NCBI GenBank assembly: GCA_960531495.1
Contig: OY482847.1
Span: forward strand, 24,139,013-24,203,012
DNA length: 64,000 bases
Reading direction: 5' to 3'
From: Zeus faber
Lineage: Eukaryota > Chordata > Actinopteri > Zeiformes > Zeidae
The first letter of the stretch is position 1. Each line of letters begins with the position of its first letter. Positions 25,188 through 36,575 of this stretch are shown here, one piece after another. Both the position numbers and the translations under genes were made by a program. The notes beneath the pieces were generated by a model. That model was given only the letters and a program-made list of their open reading frames with translations. It had not been told where the DNA came from and made no database searches.

Positions 25188-27249
25188 ATTACATCTCTTT
25201 TAATACTTTATCTGTTTATATGTATTTATATTTGTGGTTATGAAATAAAATATTTATGATTATCATTACCAAAATATGAAATATAATTTCCGCATTTCCG
25301 CAATGGGCCTATCATTAGTTAAATTGCATTCAACTTTTAGTTGACCACACATGCAGTATTAATATTTATCTTAATATGATGACTGAAAAATATGGCATCA
25401 CACCTGTTAGGATGTAATTTCTGAGAAATAGTATCAATTTTGTGTCACTGTATATTAGACATTTTTATATTGGTTTCCCTTTCAAGTTCAACTCCTTTTA
25501 GAAATTGTGCAGGAAGAAGCCGTACTTCGTGTTTGTCCAATCTTATCAAGCTTTTGTGTTTTTACTAGTACAGGCATGACTGAAAGGACTCTTTTATGAA
25601 ATGTGCTTTAAAAATAAAGTGTGACTTGACTTGACTTGACAGCTCATGTATGAGTCAAGAGTCGAGAGGTTTATTTGTCACATACATATGAGCACATGAT
25701 TCCAGGGCTATGAGAGCATGACTCACTGGCGCTTTGTTGATGGACTGTTCACATCTTTGTCTTGGGTTCCTTTTTATTTAATTGTATCTTGCTGTTTATA
25801 GATTTGCAGAGTTATCAATGCATTATTGCCTTTGTTGCAGTAAGAACCATTGGCTCTCGCTCCATCCAAAACACACTTAAACCACACATCTGTGCATTTG
25901 TGTGAACCATCATCATCATACCACCATCATGGATGATATGTTGACCTCAAATTATACACTCATCATTTAAATAAAAATGCCCACATTGGCTCCAACACAT
26001 TGTATTAAATCAAAAATAATAATGTAACAGTAAACATTATTTTTTCATTGTTTATTTTGACCTTTCATAGAAAACAAATTTCAGCGTCTTTTATCCACCA
26101 TCCAATAAGACCTCCACTGCTGCTGCTGCTGCTGCTGCACCTTAAATAGCAATTAATCTCAATGTTCTTTCTACCACTCACTCTTGAATTACACCCCAAA
26201 CTCCCCCCCACCTCCGCCCCCTCATCTGAAGGAGACAGGCGGTCCTTTTTCTAAGAGTGTACTTCGGCCGCAGACTTGGACTCGGAGGTGCTGATCCGTA
26301 TATCGACCGCATCACACTTGCCTGCAAAGTCTTGTGATGATGCACTGGAGGTCATAGTGTGATGAACTCAGGAGGAAAATAATCCACAAATGGCAGAGGG
26401 CAGTACTCTACGGTCCCATCACCAGACCCCCTCCAAACCTTGGATAGACCTTGACATTCTAAGCATGAAGGAGAGGAGACAAAACCCGGCCTTGTTGGAG
26501 TTCACTACTCGTGCCAAACGACCTTTATGCTGAGAATGATGACACAGTATAACAGCCCCAGAAATGGCTCCCAGAAGCAGCACAACGCACACAACAATAT
26601 TGACTAGCTTGGTGATTTTTTAGATGTAAAAAGATGCAGTATGCAGTGCGTACTGGCCTTTATTATTTATATACTGCACAATACTTTTTAAGAGCAGGAT
26701 TCACTTTTCAACTCAACATGTACAATTTCTCTCGAAGCCTCCATAACTCTGTCAACAATAGACATTGTTATTAGAAAATAGAAAGTGAATAAAAACGTTC
26801 CCATGTGACTACGAGGGGTAAATCAGGTTTAAACAGTAGAAGCACTCTCGAAAGATGAACGATTATGGTTATGTCATCATGCGGTAAAGATTTTCTGATG
26901 ACATTTTAGATAGGTAACATACCCATATAACATACCCATACCCACACATATTTGAACAAACAGTTGAAAAAAGTTTCATCACAACATTGCAATTGAAAAG
27001 CAATTCTTGGTAGGAGGTGTCCAGCTAAGTAGTAGGGTGAGTAGTAGCCTTTTAAACATGAAAACAAATGAGGTTCTTTTTGGTGAGATTGATTTGATCA
27101 ATGCAACTTGTTCTTTATAAAGCCCACACTGGTAAAAAAAATTAAAAAAATAAAAATTTGGCTATTTTAACAAGGCGAAGGACCCGAGGCTCCTCTTCCA
27201 AATGCTTTCCAGTTTAGAGTCCCAAGGTAAAGCAACGACACTTAAGACG

Positions 27250-28286
27250 TCAAGGATGCTTCTCTCGCTGTTCGATGAACCAACCGGACGGCCTGAAGTC
27301 CAATTTCAGCTGATCCATGACCCAGGGGTCCTTTTCAGCCCCCTCGATGAATTCTTCCAAAGAAATTTGACCTAAGTGAAACATTCGAGGAATAAACAAA
27401 AGATACAATGCAAGGAGGCAATCCAAAGGTTAATAGCGGTAACTGCTAAACTTACCGTCTTTATTCTTGTCAACGAATTCAAATATTCTGTCGCAGATGT
27501 CGTCGATGTTCTCTTGGGTCGACGCATCGTTCTGCTTCTTTAACTTGTAGATAATCTGCGAGCACAACAGAGAAAAAAAACATGTTATCGGCAAATGATT
27601 ATAAACATTTATTTATTCATTTATTTTCCGATTACAAAATGCAAGGAATAAGTACGTCCTCTTACCTTGACCAAATGTTGGACTTCGCGTCTGTCCAGGC
27701 GACCGTTTCCGTCCCTGTCGTAAACCTTGAAAGACCATCTCAGTTTGTCCTCCAGTTTTCCACGAAGAACGAGGTGCAGCGCTGCCACGTACTCCATGAA
27801 GTCTATTTTGTTGTCCTGCAAAAGGTGAGATAGAGAGATGGTCCTGTGAGGTCGGTAGACAGACAGATAGATAGACAGATAGACAGACAGACAGATAGAT
27901 GGATGGGTAGACAGACAGAAGAACAGCCAGCCAGACAGATAGATAGACAGATGGACAGACAGATAGATGGATGGATAGACAGACAGATAGATAGATAGAT
28001 GGACAGATAGACAGTAACTCTAACCCTAACCCTAATCCTCCGTAGATAGACGGGCAGACGGGTAGATAGACAGATGGGCAGGTACCTGATTGGTATCGAA
28101 TGATCGAAACACGTTTTCCATGTATGCAGACTCTTCTTCCATGGAGTTGCTGCTCACCCCAAAGATCCTCTTGAACTCGTGCAGGTGCAGGTTGCCGCTC
28201 GGACACTCGCTGGCGAACTTCCTGTAGAGTTCCTGAATGTTTTGAAGCGTCACTTCCTTCTCCTCATCGCTCTGTGCCTGACCCAT
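27250..28286 (-). CDS. Guanylate cyclase-activating/inhibitory protein, GCAP2/GCIP type (gene A)
   Basis: Four exons: 28086-28286, 27666-27815, 27456-27555 and 27250-27371. They join to 190 residues with the classical GCAP exon phases. GCAPs are EF-hand calcium sensors of photoreceptors that bind membrane guanylate cyclase, activating it at low calcium and inhibiting it at high calcium. MGQAQS at the start is a good N-myristoylation signal (Gly2, Ser6). EF1 is degenerate and carries the CPSG motif (residues 28-31), as in the family. EF2 ([12 protein letters not shown]), EF3 ([12 protein letters not shown]) and EF4 (D-K-N-K-D-G-Q-I-S-L-E-E) keep all ligand positions. The tail has the [14 protein letters not shown] motif, close to GCAP2. 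It is the last gene of a four-gene tandem. Intron 1 is mostly a GATA/GACA repeat. Assignment to a particular fish GCAP number is not possible by eye. Confidence 0.95.
27850..28078. repeat. GATA/GACA repeat filling intron 1 of GCAP gene A
   Basis: Interrupted (GATA)n and (GACA)n tract with a short telomere-like CTAACCCTAACCCTAAT at about 28019-28035. In gene sense it starts about 8 nt after the exon 1 donor. Confidence 0.9.
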
Positions 28287-28569
28287 CGCTCAATCCGAAT
28301 AGAAAAAAAAAACAGCGATTTAATGTAAAAAGACGATGATAAAAATACAAAACCCGGAGATGTTCCAAGGTTCCCCAACGCCCGCATAGTATGGGACTCC
28401 TCACAAGGCTTGTGACAGCGGCATAAGCCTGTTGTTAACCCTGTCTTAACCATTTCCAGATGGCTGCCAGACAAATCCAATTGCCTGTTTGCCACTTCAT
28501 CCAAATCCCTTGTGACGAAATACTCGTCTTTCTGAATAAACCTTTTCTGCTCCAGAGAAACTCTCACAA

Positions 28570-28895
28570 CTCCCTTAAGAAATAAATAAAGAAAGAAATT
28601 CAGACAGGAAGAAAGAAAGAAAGAAAGAAATTCAGACAGGAAGAAAGAAAGAAAGAAGTAAAGAAAAACAGACAAAAGACAGTCAGAAAGAAAGAAAGAA
28701 AGTCAAAGACAGAAAGAAAGAAAGAAATAAAGAAAGAAATTCAGACAGGAAGAAAGAAAGAAAGAAAGAAGGAAAGAAAGAAAGGAAATAAGAAAGAAAT
28801 AAAGAAATTCAGACAGAAAGAAAGATAAACACAGAAAGAAAGAAAGGAAGAGAGAAAGAAAGAAAGAAAGAAGGAAAAACAGACAAAAGACAGAC

Positions 28896-28930
<35 letters not shown>

Positions 28931-29005
28931 CAAAGGCAGAAATAAATAAATAAATAAATAAAGAAAGAAAGAAATTCAGACAGAAAGAAAGAAAGAAAAA
29001 AGGTT
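28570..29005. repeat. (GAAA)n-rich polypurine tract
   Basis: More than 400 bp of GAAA units with recurring AATTCAGACAGGAAG interruptions, so the tract is partly a higher-order repeat. It lies 280-720 bp upstream of the start codon of GCAP gene A. Confidence 0.9.
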
Positions 29006-29039
29006 GATTTTTCCAGTTACCGAGAAGTTTGGCATACAG

Positions 29040-29165
29040 TATATTTGACAGTGATATGGGGAGATTTCAGCCAAAGAGAAGCCCCCGCCGAAGCTTTGAG
29101 GAAGATTACAGAGCGCTGACGTCAAGGCGGGGTCGAGGTTTAACTGTTGATCCACTGAGATCTGA
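29040..29165. promoter_or_regulatory. Candidate regulatory island upstream of GCAP gene A
   Basis: A GC-rich patch between simple repeats. It has a perfect CRE palindrome TGACGTCA at 29117-29124 and an AGATTA OTX/CRX-like motif just before it (about 29103). It is about 830 bp upstream of the gene A start. The position is suggestive, but function is inferred only from motif content. Confidence 0.25.
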
Positions 29166-29269
29166 GGTTTGTCCAGCCTCGTCTTGCTCTACTTGCAGGT
29201 TCAGAGTCCAGTGCTTCAGTGCACAGGATCAAAGAAGTCAAAACCAAAATACATTTTATTTCTGAGTTT

Positions 29270-30880
29270 TGTTTTTTTTTCTGGAAAATTGAAAAAAAAA
29301 AAAATCGGCTTCTTTTATTTATTTGTACTTCTTTGTATTGTGTGATGGATGGAAAGTGAGAGCCATCCAATCTGTGGTGTCTCGGAACCTGAAAGCCTCA
29401 TTGCTTTACTAATCTGTCTGGCAGCAACATGTTTCTGGCACATTGGCGGTATCACTGCTTTTGCCAGACACCGGCCCGTTTGAATTGATAAGGGATCAGA
29501 AATTTCAGCCAAGCACTCTGGGCAACTGGACGCTCCAAGCCGCGGTACTAATGTCTGTATCGGCCTCAATTCAGTTTGACACATGAGTGCCACACCTTCC
29601 CCCCTTCATACAGTAGAGTCAGGAATTAAATAGATTCGCTGCAGAATTGTTCGTCCTTTGGCGCGACCCAACCGGTCTGAAGCGTATAAAAAAGGTGCCA
29701 TAGAAACTTGTCTCCTCCTTGACTCCGGCCAAGACTGAGAGTCTAAGCCCGCCAAGGCTGAATGACAGGTAATAAATAAGCATTAGGAGCTGGGTCCGTT
29801 AGCGAGAGTAGAGAATTAATGCCAAGCAGAAACCTACGTCCAAAGATTAGCGAGGTAATCAAGATCAGAGCCAAAGTGAAAAGGATAGTTGGCCTCCTTG
29901 GCTGCCAATTGTATTATTTACAGTAGAGGAGTGAACCCTAACCCTAACCCCAATCCTGATTCTAAGGGCCTGTGACTGACAGGGGCCCTAAAAATTATAA
30001 GATATTTTTTTATTGCAATGTACTAATAAAACTGGCAAAAAAGTAAACATCCAGAGGGCCTCTGTATTGCCCAACCCCACGTTGGCAATGAATGAATGAA
30101 CAAATGAAAAGAAAGAGAAGAAAGAAAGAAGAGAGAAAAGAAAGGGCGGCAGTACATCACCAAACTTTTCACAAAGAAGGATGGTGGGTGTAGTCTGTGA
30201 GTGATGGAAAATAACCTTTTGCAGTAGCTTAGTTCATAGCGAAATAGGTGACCTTTGCTCCCCTAACATTAATTACTTAACTTGCGCAAAAGTTCAACAT
30301 TTAAGACGTTCTAAGGAATTTTAATGGACAGTTCAACAAAGTGTGAGGACAACTTTGCATTGAAGAATATGCGCCTTAATGTGAAAACGTTGGAATATTA
30401 GAACTCCAGGAGGATCAGTGGAGTCCAGGTTTCTTCGGTCAATGATTGAGTCCTCTTTATGTGACCGTAAATCCCTTATCATGTCAGCGCCCCTTCATAA
30501 ACAACATTGCCGAGAAACAACGCTTCTTCCTTGTCTCTTGATCTTGAGCAAAAATGTGAAGCCTGCTTGATGACGCTCTAGCGCCAGAGCCCCGAAGCCC
30601 CGCCCCGTTAAAGTTCCCCAGTATGACTCAGTATCTACCAATAGCGAAGTTGTTTTTAAATCTCAGCTTCGAAGTTTCAAAGTTCAAACGAGGATGAGCT
30701 AACTTTAGGCTGCTTGGAATACGTGCTTGAGATGAAGATGCTTCAATAAGTCTTCCAGTAATGTGCAAACCTACAATTTGACCCCGAAGCCTTTTAGCCT
30801 CTTTACTGGGAGGAGCCACAGTCAGAACCGTGTGAGGACTTAGTGAGAGAGAAGGCATCTTACGGCAAAAATCTTTAAGG
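29270..30880. other. Intergenic region between GCAP genes A and B
   Basis: No gene recognised. Contains a short telomere-like CCCTAACCCTAACCCC (about 29935-29950). A segment at 30680-30860 partly resembles 33260-33400 inside intron 3 of gene B (shared GGATGAGCTAACTT and GTGCTTGAG), probably an old interspersed repeat. Confidence 0.4.
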
Positions 30881-30884
30881 TTAA

Positions 30885-31330
30885 GGTATCTACATGTAGC
30901 ATACTGTACTGCAAGTTACTGTATCACTGTTCTGGGTTGCTGCATACTGCGCTGTATTGCTGTTCTGTTCGGTGTTACTGTATTGCTGTGCTGTACTGTT
31001 GTATACTGTATATGTCCACACACACTTTATTCACATGCACTTCACTGCACATATCTCTATATACAAATAGCCTATCCTATATACACTACATAACTCTATT
31101 TCCTTTACTTCTATTTCGTACCTCCACTCTGAATTACCTTTTGGGGTCTTATTTTATTTTATTTCTATTATTCTACTCACTAACTGCATTACGTTTTAGG
31201 AATCAGTTAGTTTCAGTTAGTCAGTTAACTTTTGTGCAAAATTTCCTGGTGCGTTGCAAAGACAATTCACTGCATATATGTATGAAAGTATGCATATGTA
31301 TGTGACAAATAATCCTCTTGAATCTGTAAG
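30885..31330 (+). mobile_element. 3'UTR fragment of the non-LTR family seen at 7215-10680
   Basis: It shares the GTAGCATACTGTACTGC and TGTATCACTGTTCTGGGTTG segments, the run of short pyrimidine-rich blocks, and the ending TATGTATGTGACAAATAA with the two copies near 9240-9690 and 10180-10680. No coding part remains. Confidence 0.8.
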
Positions 31331-31504
31331 GTGTATTTTTGGAATTAAAATTTGACAAACACGTGAAGCAAAACAAAGCAACAAGGCAAAACAAAGTGGA
31401 AGACATTATAACAACATTTAATGATAAAAAAATAAAATAAATATTCAAATAAACATGCATGTTAATAATCAAAACAAATTTTTCCACGGCTCTGTGGAAT
31501 GTTT

Positions 31505-31620
31505 TATTCTTATTGGTCAATTGTGGCAATCAGCGGTCGGCGATTCCTGAATAATTGCTGCTGTCGGTTAATAATGACCTGGTTTCACGTTTCTACATAG
31601 AAACTACAACGGGTGACATG
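31505..31620 (+). repeat. Interspersed repeat end related to 50410-50600
   Basis: Shorter copy, with an internal deletion, of the same repeat terminus. It includes CTACATAGAAACTACAA. Confidence 0.55.
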
Positions 31621-32338
31621 AAGAATTGAATACAGGTATGTCCAATTTCACATTAACACCAGTAAATAGGTTAGTCATATATACTATTTTTTTTTATCAC
31701 CGTTTCTTAAACTGGACACAGTTATAAAATAACTTCAAATCAATATTCGGTCTTACTGTATTTTTTCAATTGGTATGTAGGGAAAATGTGCAGCCAAACG
31801 ATAATCACAGTATAAGCCCCGACAGCGCGATCACTCTGAAGGCGGTTATTCTGAAATAATGCCCAGCTGGTTGTGCAATATCCATTACTTAGTGAAACTA
31901 AATACATAAATACAAAATATCTTTACATTAATTTCCATTGGGCATTATACTTGACATTAAATTAAAGTTGTCAAATGACATAAAATTATTCAATATATGT
32001 TGAAATAAGATTTTTATACATAGTGCACTACTGTACAGTATATGGCCCTCATTCCGAAACAAAGATGTATAAAAATGAAACATATTCATGTGTTATAATG
32101 TGAAGAAGAAACTTCATTGAATAATCTTCGGAAAAAAGGTTGAGATTTGTGCCAATATCCCTGTTCTCACTCAATGCCAACAAACACCAGGCAGAGGCAG
32201 CAAAAACCGTGCACTGCGCTCGTGACCGACCGTCACGAGAATCCGACATGGACGCTCACAAGCGGGTGCGTCTGAAACCCAAGGCGGGTATTTTCATGTC
32301 AAAAGACACTGCGTCGTCACGGTGGTTTCGCACAGTTG

Positions 32339-33568
32339 TCACGGTAGTTTCGCACAGTTCTCCATGACCCAGCTGCTGGCGTTGATGTCCAACTTGAGCA
32401 AGTTCATGACCCACTCGTCCTTCTGAGCTCCTTCCAGAAACTCTGTCAGGGAGATCTGGCCTGTGGGGGGCACCACACACATAAGAATTAGATAAAACAC
32501 TTGAACGTTTTAAAACAGTAATGGCTAGCAAAGATTAAAACTATAAATAGTTTTATGTAAGTAAGTCTGTTGTTAAAGTAGTATAGGAGTCATTTATAAA
32601 TGTCTACTAAAAGGATTAATTCACACTGATGTCCACACCTTGGCAACCACAATGCTGTATTAAAGTGGTAATCTGTAAGATAACCTTGTTAAAAAAACAT
32701 CCCATACTTGATACTTTATTTCGGTGGAACTTTATAAGTAACAGCGATTCAATGTATTTGAATTATGCATGTGCTCCCTCTCTATGCTGTTTCCATTGTT
32801 GGCGGCAGGGTCCGCCTTTCCCGGCAAAAATGCAAAGACCTGGCTCAGACAAGAATGTGAAATGCAGCCGCTTTGCTAGTTATGATATGGATGCCCATTC
32901 ACATAAAAGAACAGTGCCCTCGGATGAAAAAAACAGATCAAAAACCTCAAGGGACCAAGGAAAAACAACAAATCAATCGATCAGGAGAAGGCATACTTTC
33001 AAGAAAATCATATTGATTGTCACTTTAAAGTATTTTAATATTCTTATTATAAGTTGAATGGTAATTTATTTTGTCGTTTTTTTTATTTTGTCAGAAATGT
33101 TCTTTAACACACCGTCATTATTCTGGTCGACCAGCTCAAAGATTCTCTCACAAACTTCGTTTGGGGTCATCGTGATTTCATTTCTCTGCATCTTGATTTT
33201 GTAAATAATCTGTGAAGGACAGATGAGCGTAGAGCGCAGTTAAACAAAACACTGAGATGCTCAACTGGGAACACAAGGGGATGAGCTAACTTCAGCATGC
33301 TGGAGTAAAGTGCTTGAGCTAAAGATGTCACTTCAAAAATAACCAGAGTGAGACCACTGAGTCTATGCATTATGTACAAACCTACAGCAATAAGCCAAGC
33401 CTATTAACCACTGTACGAGGACAGCACAACAGACAAATATAGACCGTCTTAAGGGTATTTGTGGGTCTAAAAATAGTTGATTGCATATGACATAAGAACC
33501 ACAATATTTATATATATATATACATACATACATACATACATACATACATACATACATAAATACATACA

Positions 33569-33616
<48 letters not shown>

Positions 33617-34114
33617 GAAACAGACACACACACACACACATATATATAAATGGCTGTAACTCACCCTTATGATTTGTTTCACCTCTTGTCTGTCCAACTT
33701 TCCGTTTCCGTCCCGGTCGTATATTTTGAACGACCATTTGAGCCTGTCTTCAAGATTTCCCCGCAAGACCAAGTGAAGAGCAGCCACGTACTCCATGAAA
33801 TCCAGCGTGTTGTCCTAGATGCATTAAATCAAGCAATCAATCATCGAGATCGTCAAATGATTCACTGAATCGTCAAGTTTCGAAACCTCATCTGATTCTT
33901 AAAAAATCTCAGGAGTTACCCGGTTTGTGTCGAAGGAGTGGAAAATGGTCTCGAGGTAGAGCGACTCCTCCTCGGAGCTGCTCGGAACCCCGAAAATACG
34001 CTTGAACTCGTGGAGGTGCAGAGCTCCGCTGGGGCACTCCTTCATGAAGGCGATGCACAGCTCCTGGATGAGGGCCAAATCAATCTCCTCATTGCGGCTC
34101 TCCTCTTGTCCCAT
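32339..34114 (-). CDS. Guanylate cyclase-activating/inhibitory protein, GCAP2/GCIP type (gene B)
   Basis: Exons 33920-34114, 33665-33814, 33113-33209 and 32339-32460 join to 187 residues, the shortest of the four paralogues. MGQEES is a good myristoylation start. EF1 is degenerate with CPSG (residues 27-30). EF2 ([12 protein letters not shown]), EF3 ([12 protein letters not shown]) and EF4 (D-Q-N-N-D-G-Q-I-S-L-T-E) are intact. The linker before EF4 is the shortest in the cluster. The C terminus ends [17 protein letters not shown], so it lacks the basic QRRKS tail of GCAP2. Its closest relative here is gene A (shared [12 protein letters not shown] and [14 protein letters not shown]). Directly around the stop, a unit containing TTTCGCACAGTT is duplicated (about 32322-32358). 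The expected site is the photoreceptor outer segment, by family. Confidence 0.95.
33509..33650. repeat. (CATA)n/(TA)n/(CA)n compound microsatellite in intron 2 of GCAP gene B
   Basis: Alternating TATA, CATA and CACA blocks. In gene sense it begins about 15 nt after the exon 2 donor. Confidence 0.92.
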
Positions 34115-35564
34115 GGCCTCCGTCTAGCTTGAAGGAAATTACTTGGAAGACGAAATAAAAAAATGTGCCGGAGTGAATATTAGGTATTTAGGAAACTTCT
34201 TTGTCGAACGTTTTGGCTACTGTGCTCAGGCTACCGAAGCATCCGGTCACACGGTCCCAACAAACTGGACTGAAAAAGCTTTTCACGCCTGACCTCCCAG
34301 TGCTGCTGTTCACCGTGGACAGGACGAGATGGAGGGTCAGAGGAGGGAAAGGTTAATCTCATTATCTTCTTTAAGCACTTGATCTGTTCCCAACTAGGTG
34401 GTTCAGGTAACAGGTGACAATATGACAACGCTGTCCTCACACAAGCGGCAAACCTTGAAAACAGCACAGGGAGAATTATTGGTAGATAGCAGCTGGACCA
34501 TTGTGAAGAGTGTTGTCCAGTTTTAATTATTTCAAGTGTGCAATATTGATAATAGTTTGATGAAACAAAAACAGTTCAAATTCAGTTGTTCTAAGAAAAA
34601 TGAAATAAAGACTGAGATGCCTGAACTGACCACATCGCATCAGTGGCATAACAACTGATGGTGCAACATGGTGCCCTGTGGCCGCTAGGGGCCCATCCCA
34701 TCAGCTTGCCAGTGATGGGTGGCTGTGAACTGCACTCCGCTGTGCGTCCCCTTGCCGAGTTCTTCCAAAAAAAAATCCACTGTTTCTTTTATTTTAGATG
34801 TAGGCTATTTTATTGTTCCTCACTGAGAGAAACAAAAGAAGCAACATGCGTAATGAACTGTGCATAACGGACACTCCTTTCACCCCCGCCCCGCAATCTG
34901 CCGCAAAAAAATAAGGGGATGCTGGGAATAAACTGGGAATTCAGGAAAGACAAGACTGATTTTAGCACCAAAACATCTTCAACATTTCAAGCTCTTGGTA
35001 CTTGGCAACAAGTGACATAATTATCCAAGCTTCCATGCCCTGTCATCAGGAAGTAAAGCTATTTCACACATCACAGTCGTTTAGCCATGATAAGGATAAC
35101 ATGATCTGCTGTAGAATTAACCGTTTTTCCCTGGTTGCCATGTTGCGGTGGCTAATGCCTGAGGCTCAATTATGAACCACAGCACTATTTCAGGTTTAAA
35201 CCTGAGAGTGAAAGCAGGATGGAAATTCCCAGGATGTGGCCATTAAGTGGTGGTGCTGCTCTATCCACCAACATAATGTTATCTGGCTTGGATTATCCCT
35301 ATCCCTTCAAGATGCCCGAAAACTGTTGCCAACCGATGAGCCATGAATATATACCCATTTCACGAGGAGTTTAAACACACTTTCTAATGTTTGTAAGAAT
35401 AAAGTTCACAGGAGAGAAAAATGCTGAAACTATATTTAATAACTTATGTGGGAATACAACGAAGACTAATTGGTCTTTATATCACATGAATACATTGCAT
35501 TTATCTTGGTTTCTGTTACATGCGTGATATATACTGTGCACTGACGGATGGCTAGATAGATATT

Positions 35565-35647
<83 letters not shown>

Positions 35648-36067
35648 GCAATGAAGCATTACAATTTACATGGATTTTAGTGATCTGACCAAATATCTAT
35701 TGTCATTTTTTTACATGGTTAATATTTTTCATCACATTTTTTCCTTGTTATTCTGATTGGTTAACCCAAGTACTGGTACAATGAGTAACATTTTTACACA
35801 AGTTCTGAGCTTTTCAGCATAACAAGGTCCAAATCGAGACATATTGAGACTTGATTGGTGGTTCAAATCAATTACAGATATCAGAGACACTTCTAGGACG
35901 CAGCAGATCAGGTGTAGATTCTCGGGACAGGAGCGGAAGCGGTCCTTTGGGGCTGCCGTTCGAAAGCTTCTTCCTCTTAGAGAGACAAAAATAACAACCT
36001 TTTCTCTCTTGCTTGAATGGTGAACTCAAGAGCAGAAGATAAAGAAGCCAGTCGATGGCAGCCGCCA
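34115..36067. other. Region between GCAP gene B and the PDE6 gamma gene
   Basis: Holds the presumed promoter of gene B, with an OTX-like TAATCT at 34354-34359 but no clear TATA box. It also holds a (GATA)n microsatellite at 35566-35646 and otherwise unremarkable sequence. A 66-codon ORF (35868-36068, minus) is discussed in the findings. Confidence 0.4.
35566..35646. repeat. (GATA)n microsatellite
   Basis: About 20 uninterrupted GATA units. Confidence 0.95.
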
Positions 36068-36103
36068 CAAGGAGACAAGGAGTCCATATTTGGCATGACG
36101 GGT

Positions 36104-36573
36104 CTAAACAATGCCAAACTGGGCCAAGTCACTCAGCTCCATGTCGCCAAACGCCTCCCAGGGGCAGATCACAGCAGAGTCTGAATGGGAGATACCAAGG
36201 ATTAGTCAGTTATAGTATTTGGTTAATACTGTTGAGTTTAATGGCGGCTATCCTGTGCATCCTCGGAGCTATAGTAAGTGAGGTTATGATCATTTTCAGT
36301 TTCTGCTTAAATCCATAATTACCTTCCTCCATCCCAGGGAGATCGTCAAATCTACGAAAGGAAGGGATAGTTTTATTCGATCATGTTAACCTCATCTTTT
36401 CCAATGAAAGCGTATTGGAGTTGAGGAATTGCAAAAAAAAAAAAAAAAAAAGAAGGTCTTATTGCCCACCCCTTCTGTCCAGCTTTAGGAGCCTTGCTCT
36501 TGAACTGCCTGGCCTCCTGCTGCTTGAATTTGGGAGGAGCGGCCTTGTTGTTCTCAGCTTCTGCAGCATTCAT
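36104..36573 (-). CDS. PDE6 inhibitory gamma subunit, short divergent form
   Basis: Three coding exons: 36470-36573, 36323-36351 and 36104-36180. They join in frame (phases 2 and 1) to 69 residues; mammalian PDE6G and PDE6H have 87 and 83. PDE6 gamma plugs the catalytic sites of photoreceptor cGMP phosphodiesterase and is displaced by transducin. Visible marks: the polycationic core [18 protein letters not shown] (residues 13-30), the [10 protein letters not shown] segment, the ICPWEAF block with the key Trp52, and the C-terminal DLAQFGIV that blocks the active site. It differs from PDE6G in three ways: the N terminus is shorter and has no TPRKG (Thr22 phosphosite); RQTRQF has become QEARQF, losing the Thr35 site; and about five residues are missing between PGME and VICPW. 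Fish have a third gamma gene (PDE6I) that it might represent; this is not provable here. Confidence 0.93.
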
Positions 36574-36575
36574 TT
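36574..36575 (-). other. Acceptor end of the first coding exon of PDE6 gamma
   Basis: On the minus strand TTGCTTTATAG is followed by AA and then the ATG. The start codon sits two bases into this exon, leaving the 5'UTR on a separate upstream exon (37265 to about 37388). Confidence 0.7.

Larger units (their letters stand above)
22950..27249. other. Intergenic region between the giantin-like promoter and the GCAP cluster
   Basis: AT-rich, with several microsatellites: (ATT)n/(AAT)n at 24407-24583, (TTG)n at 25146-25187 and a short (CTG)n near 26117. A coding-like minus-strand segment near 26265-26330 and a plus-strand one near 24850-24980 are too short and unsupported to call. Confidence 0.4.

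Noticed and set aside
27850-28078. Possible CRISPR-like array, because repeats are evenly spaced
   Set aside because: The units are 4-bp GATA/GACA with no unique spacers, and the setting is eukaryotic.
27613-28206. 197-codon minus-strand ORF through GCAP gene A intron 1
   Set aside because: It reads exons in the wrong frame and translates the GATA/GACA repeat.
33363-33796. ORFs running from GCAP gene B exon 2 into the TA/CA tract
   Set aside because: The real exon ends at a GTGAGT donor at 33665; the rest is microsatellite translation.
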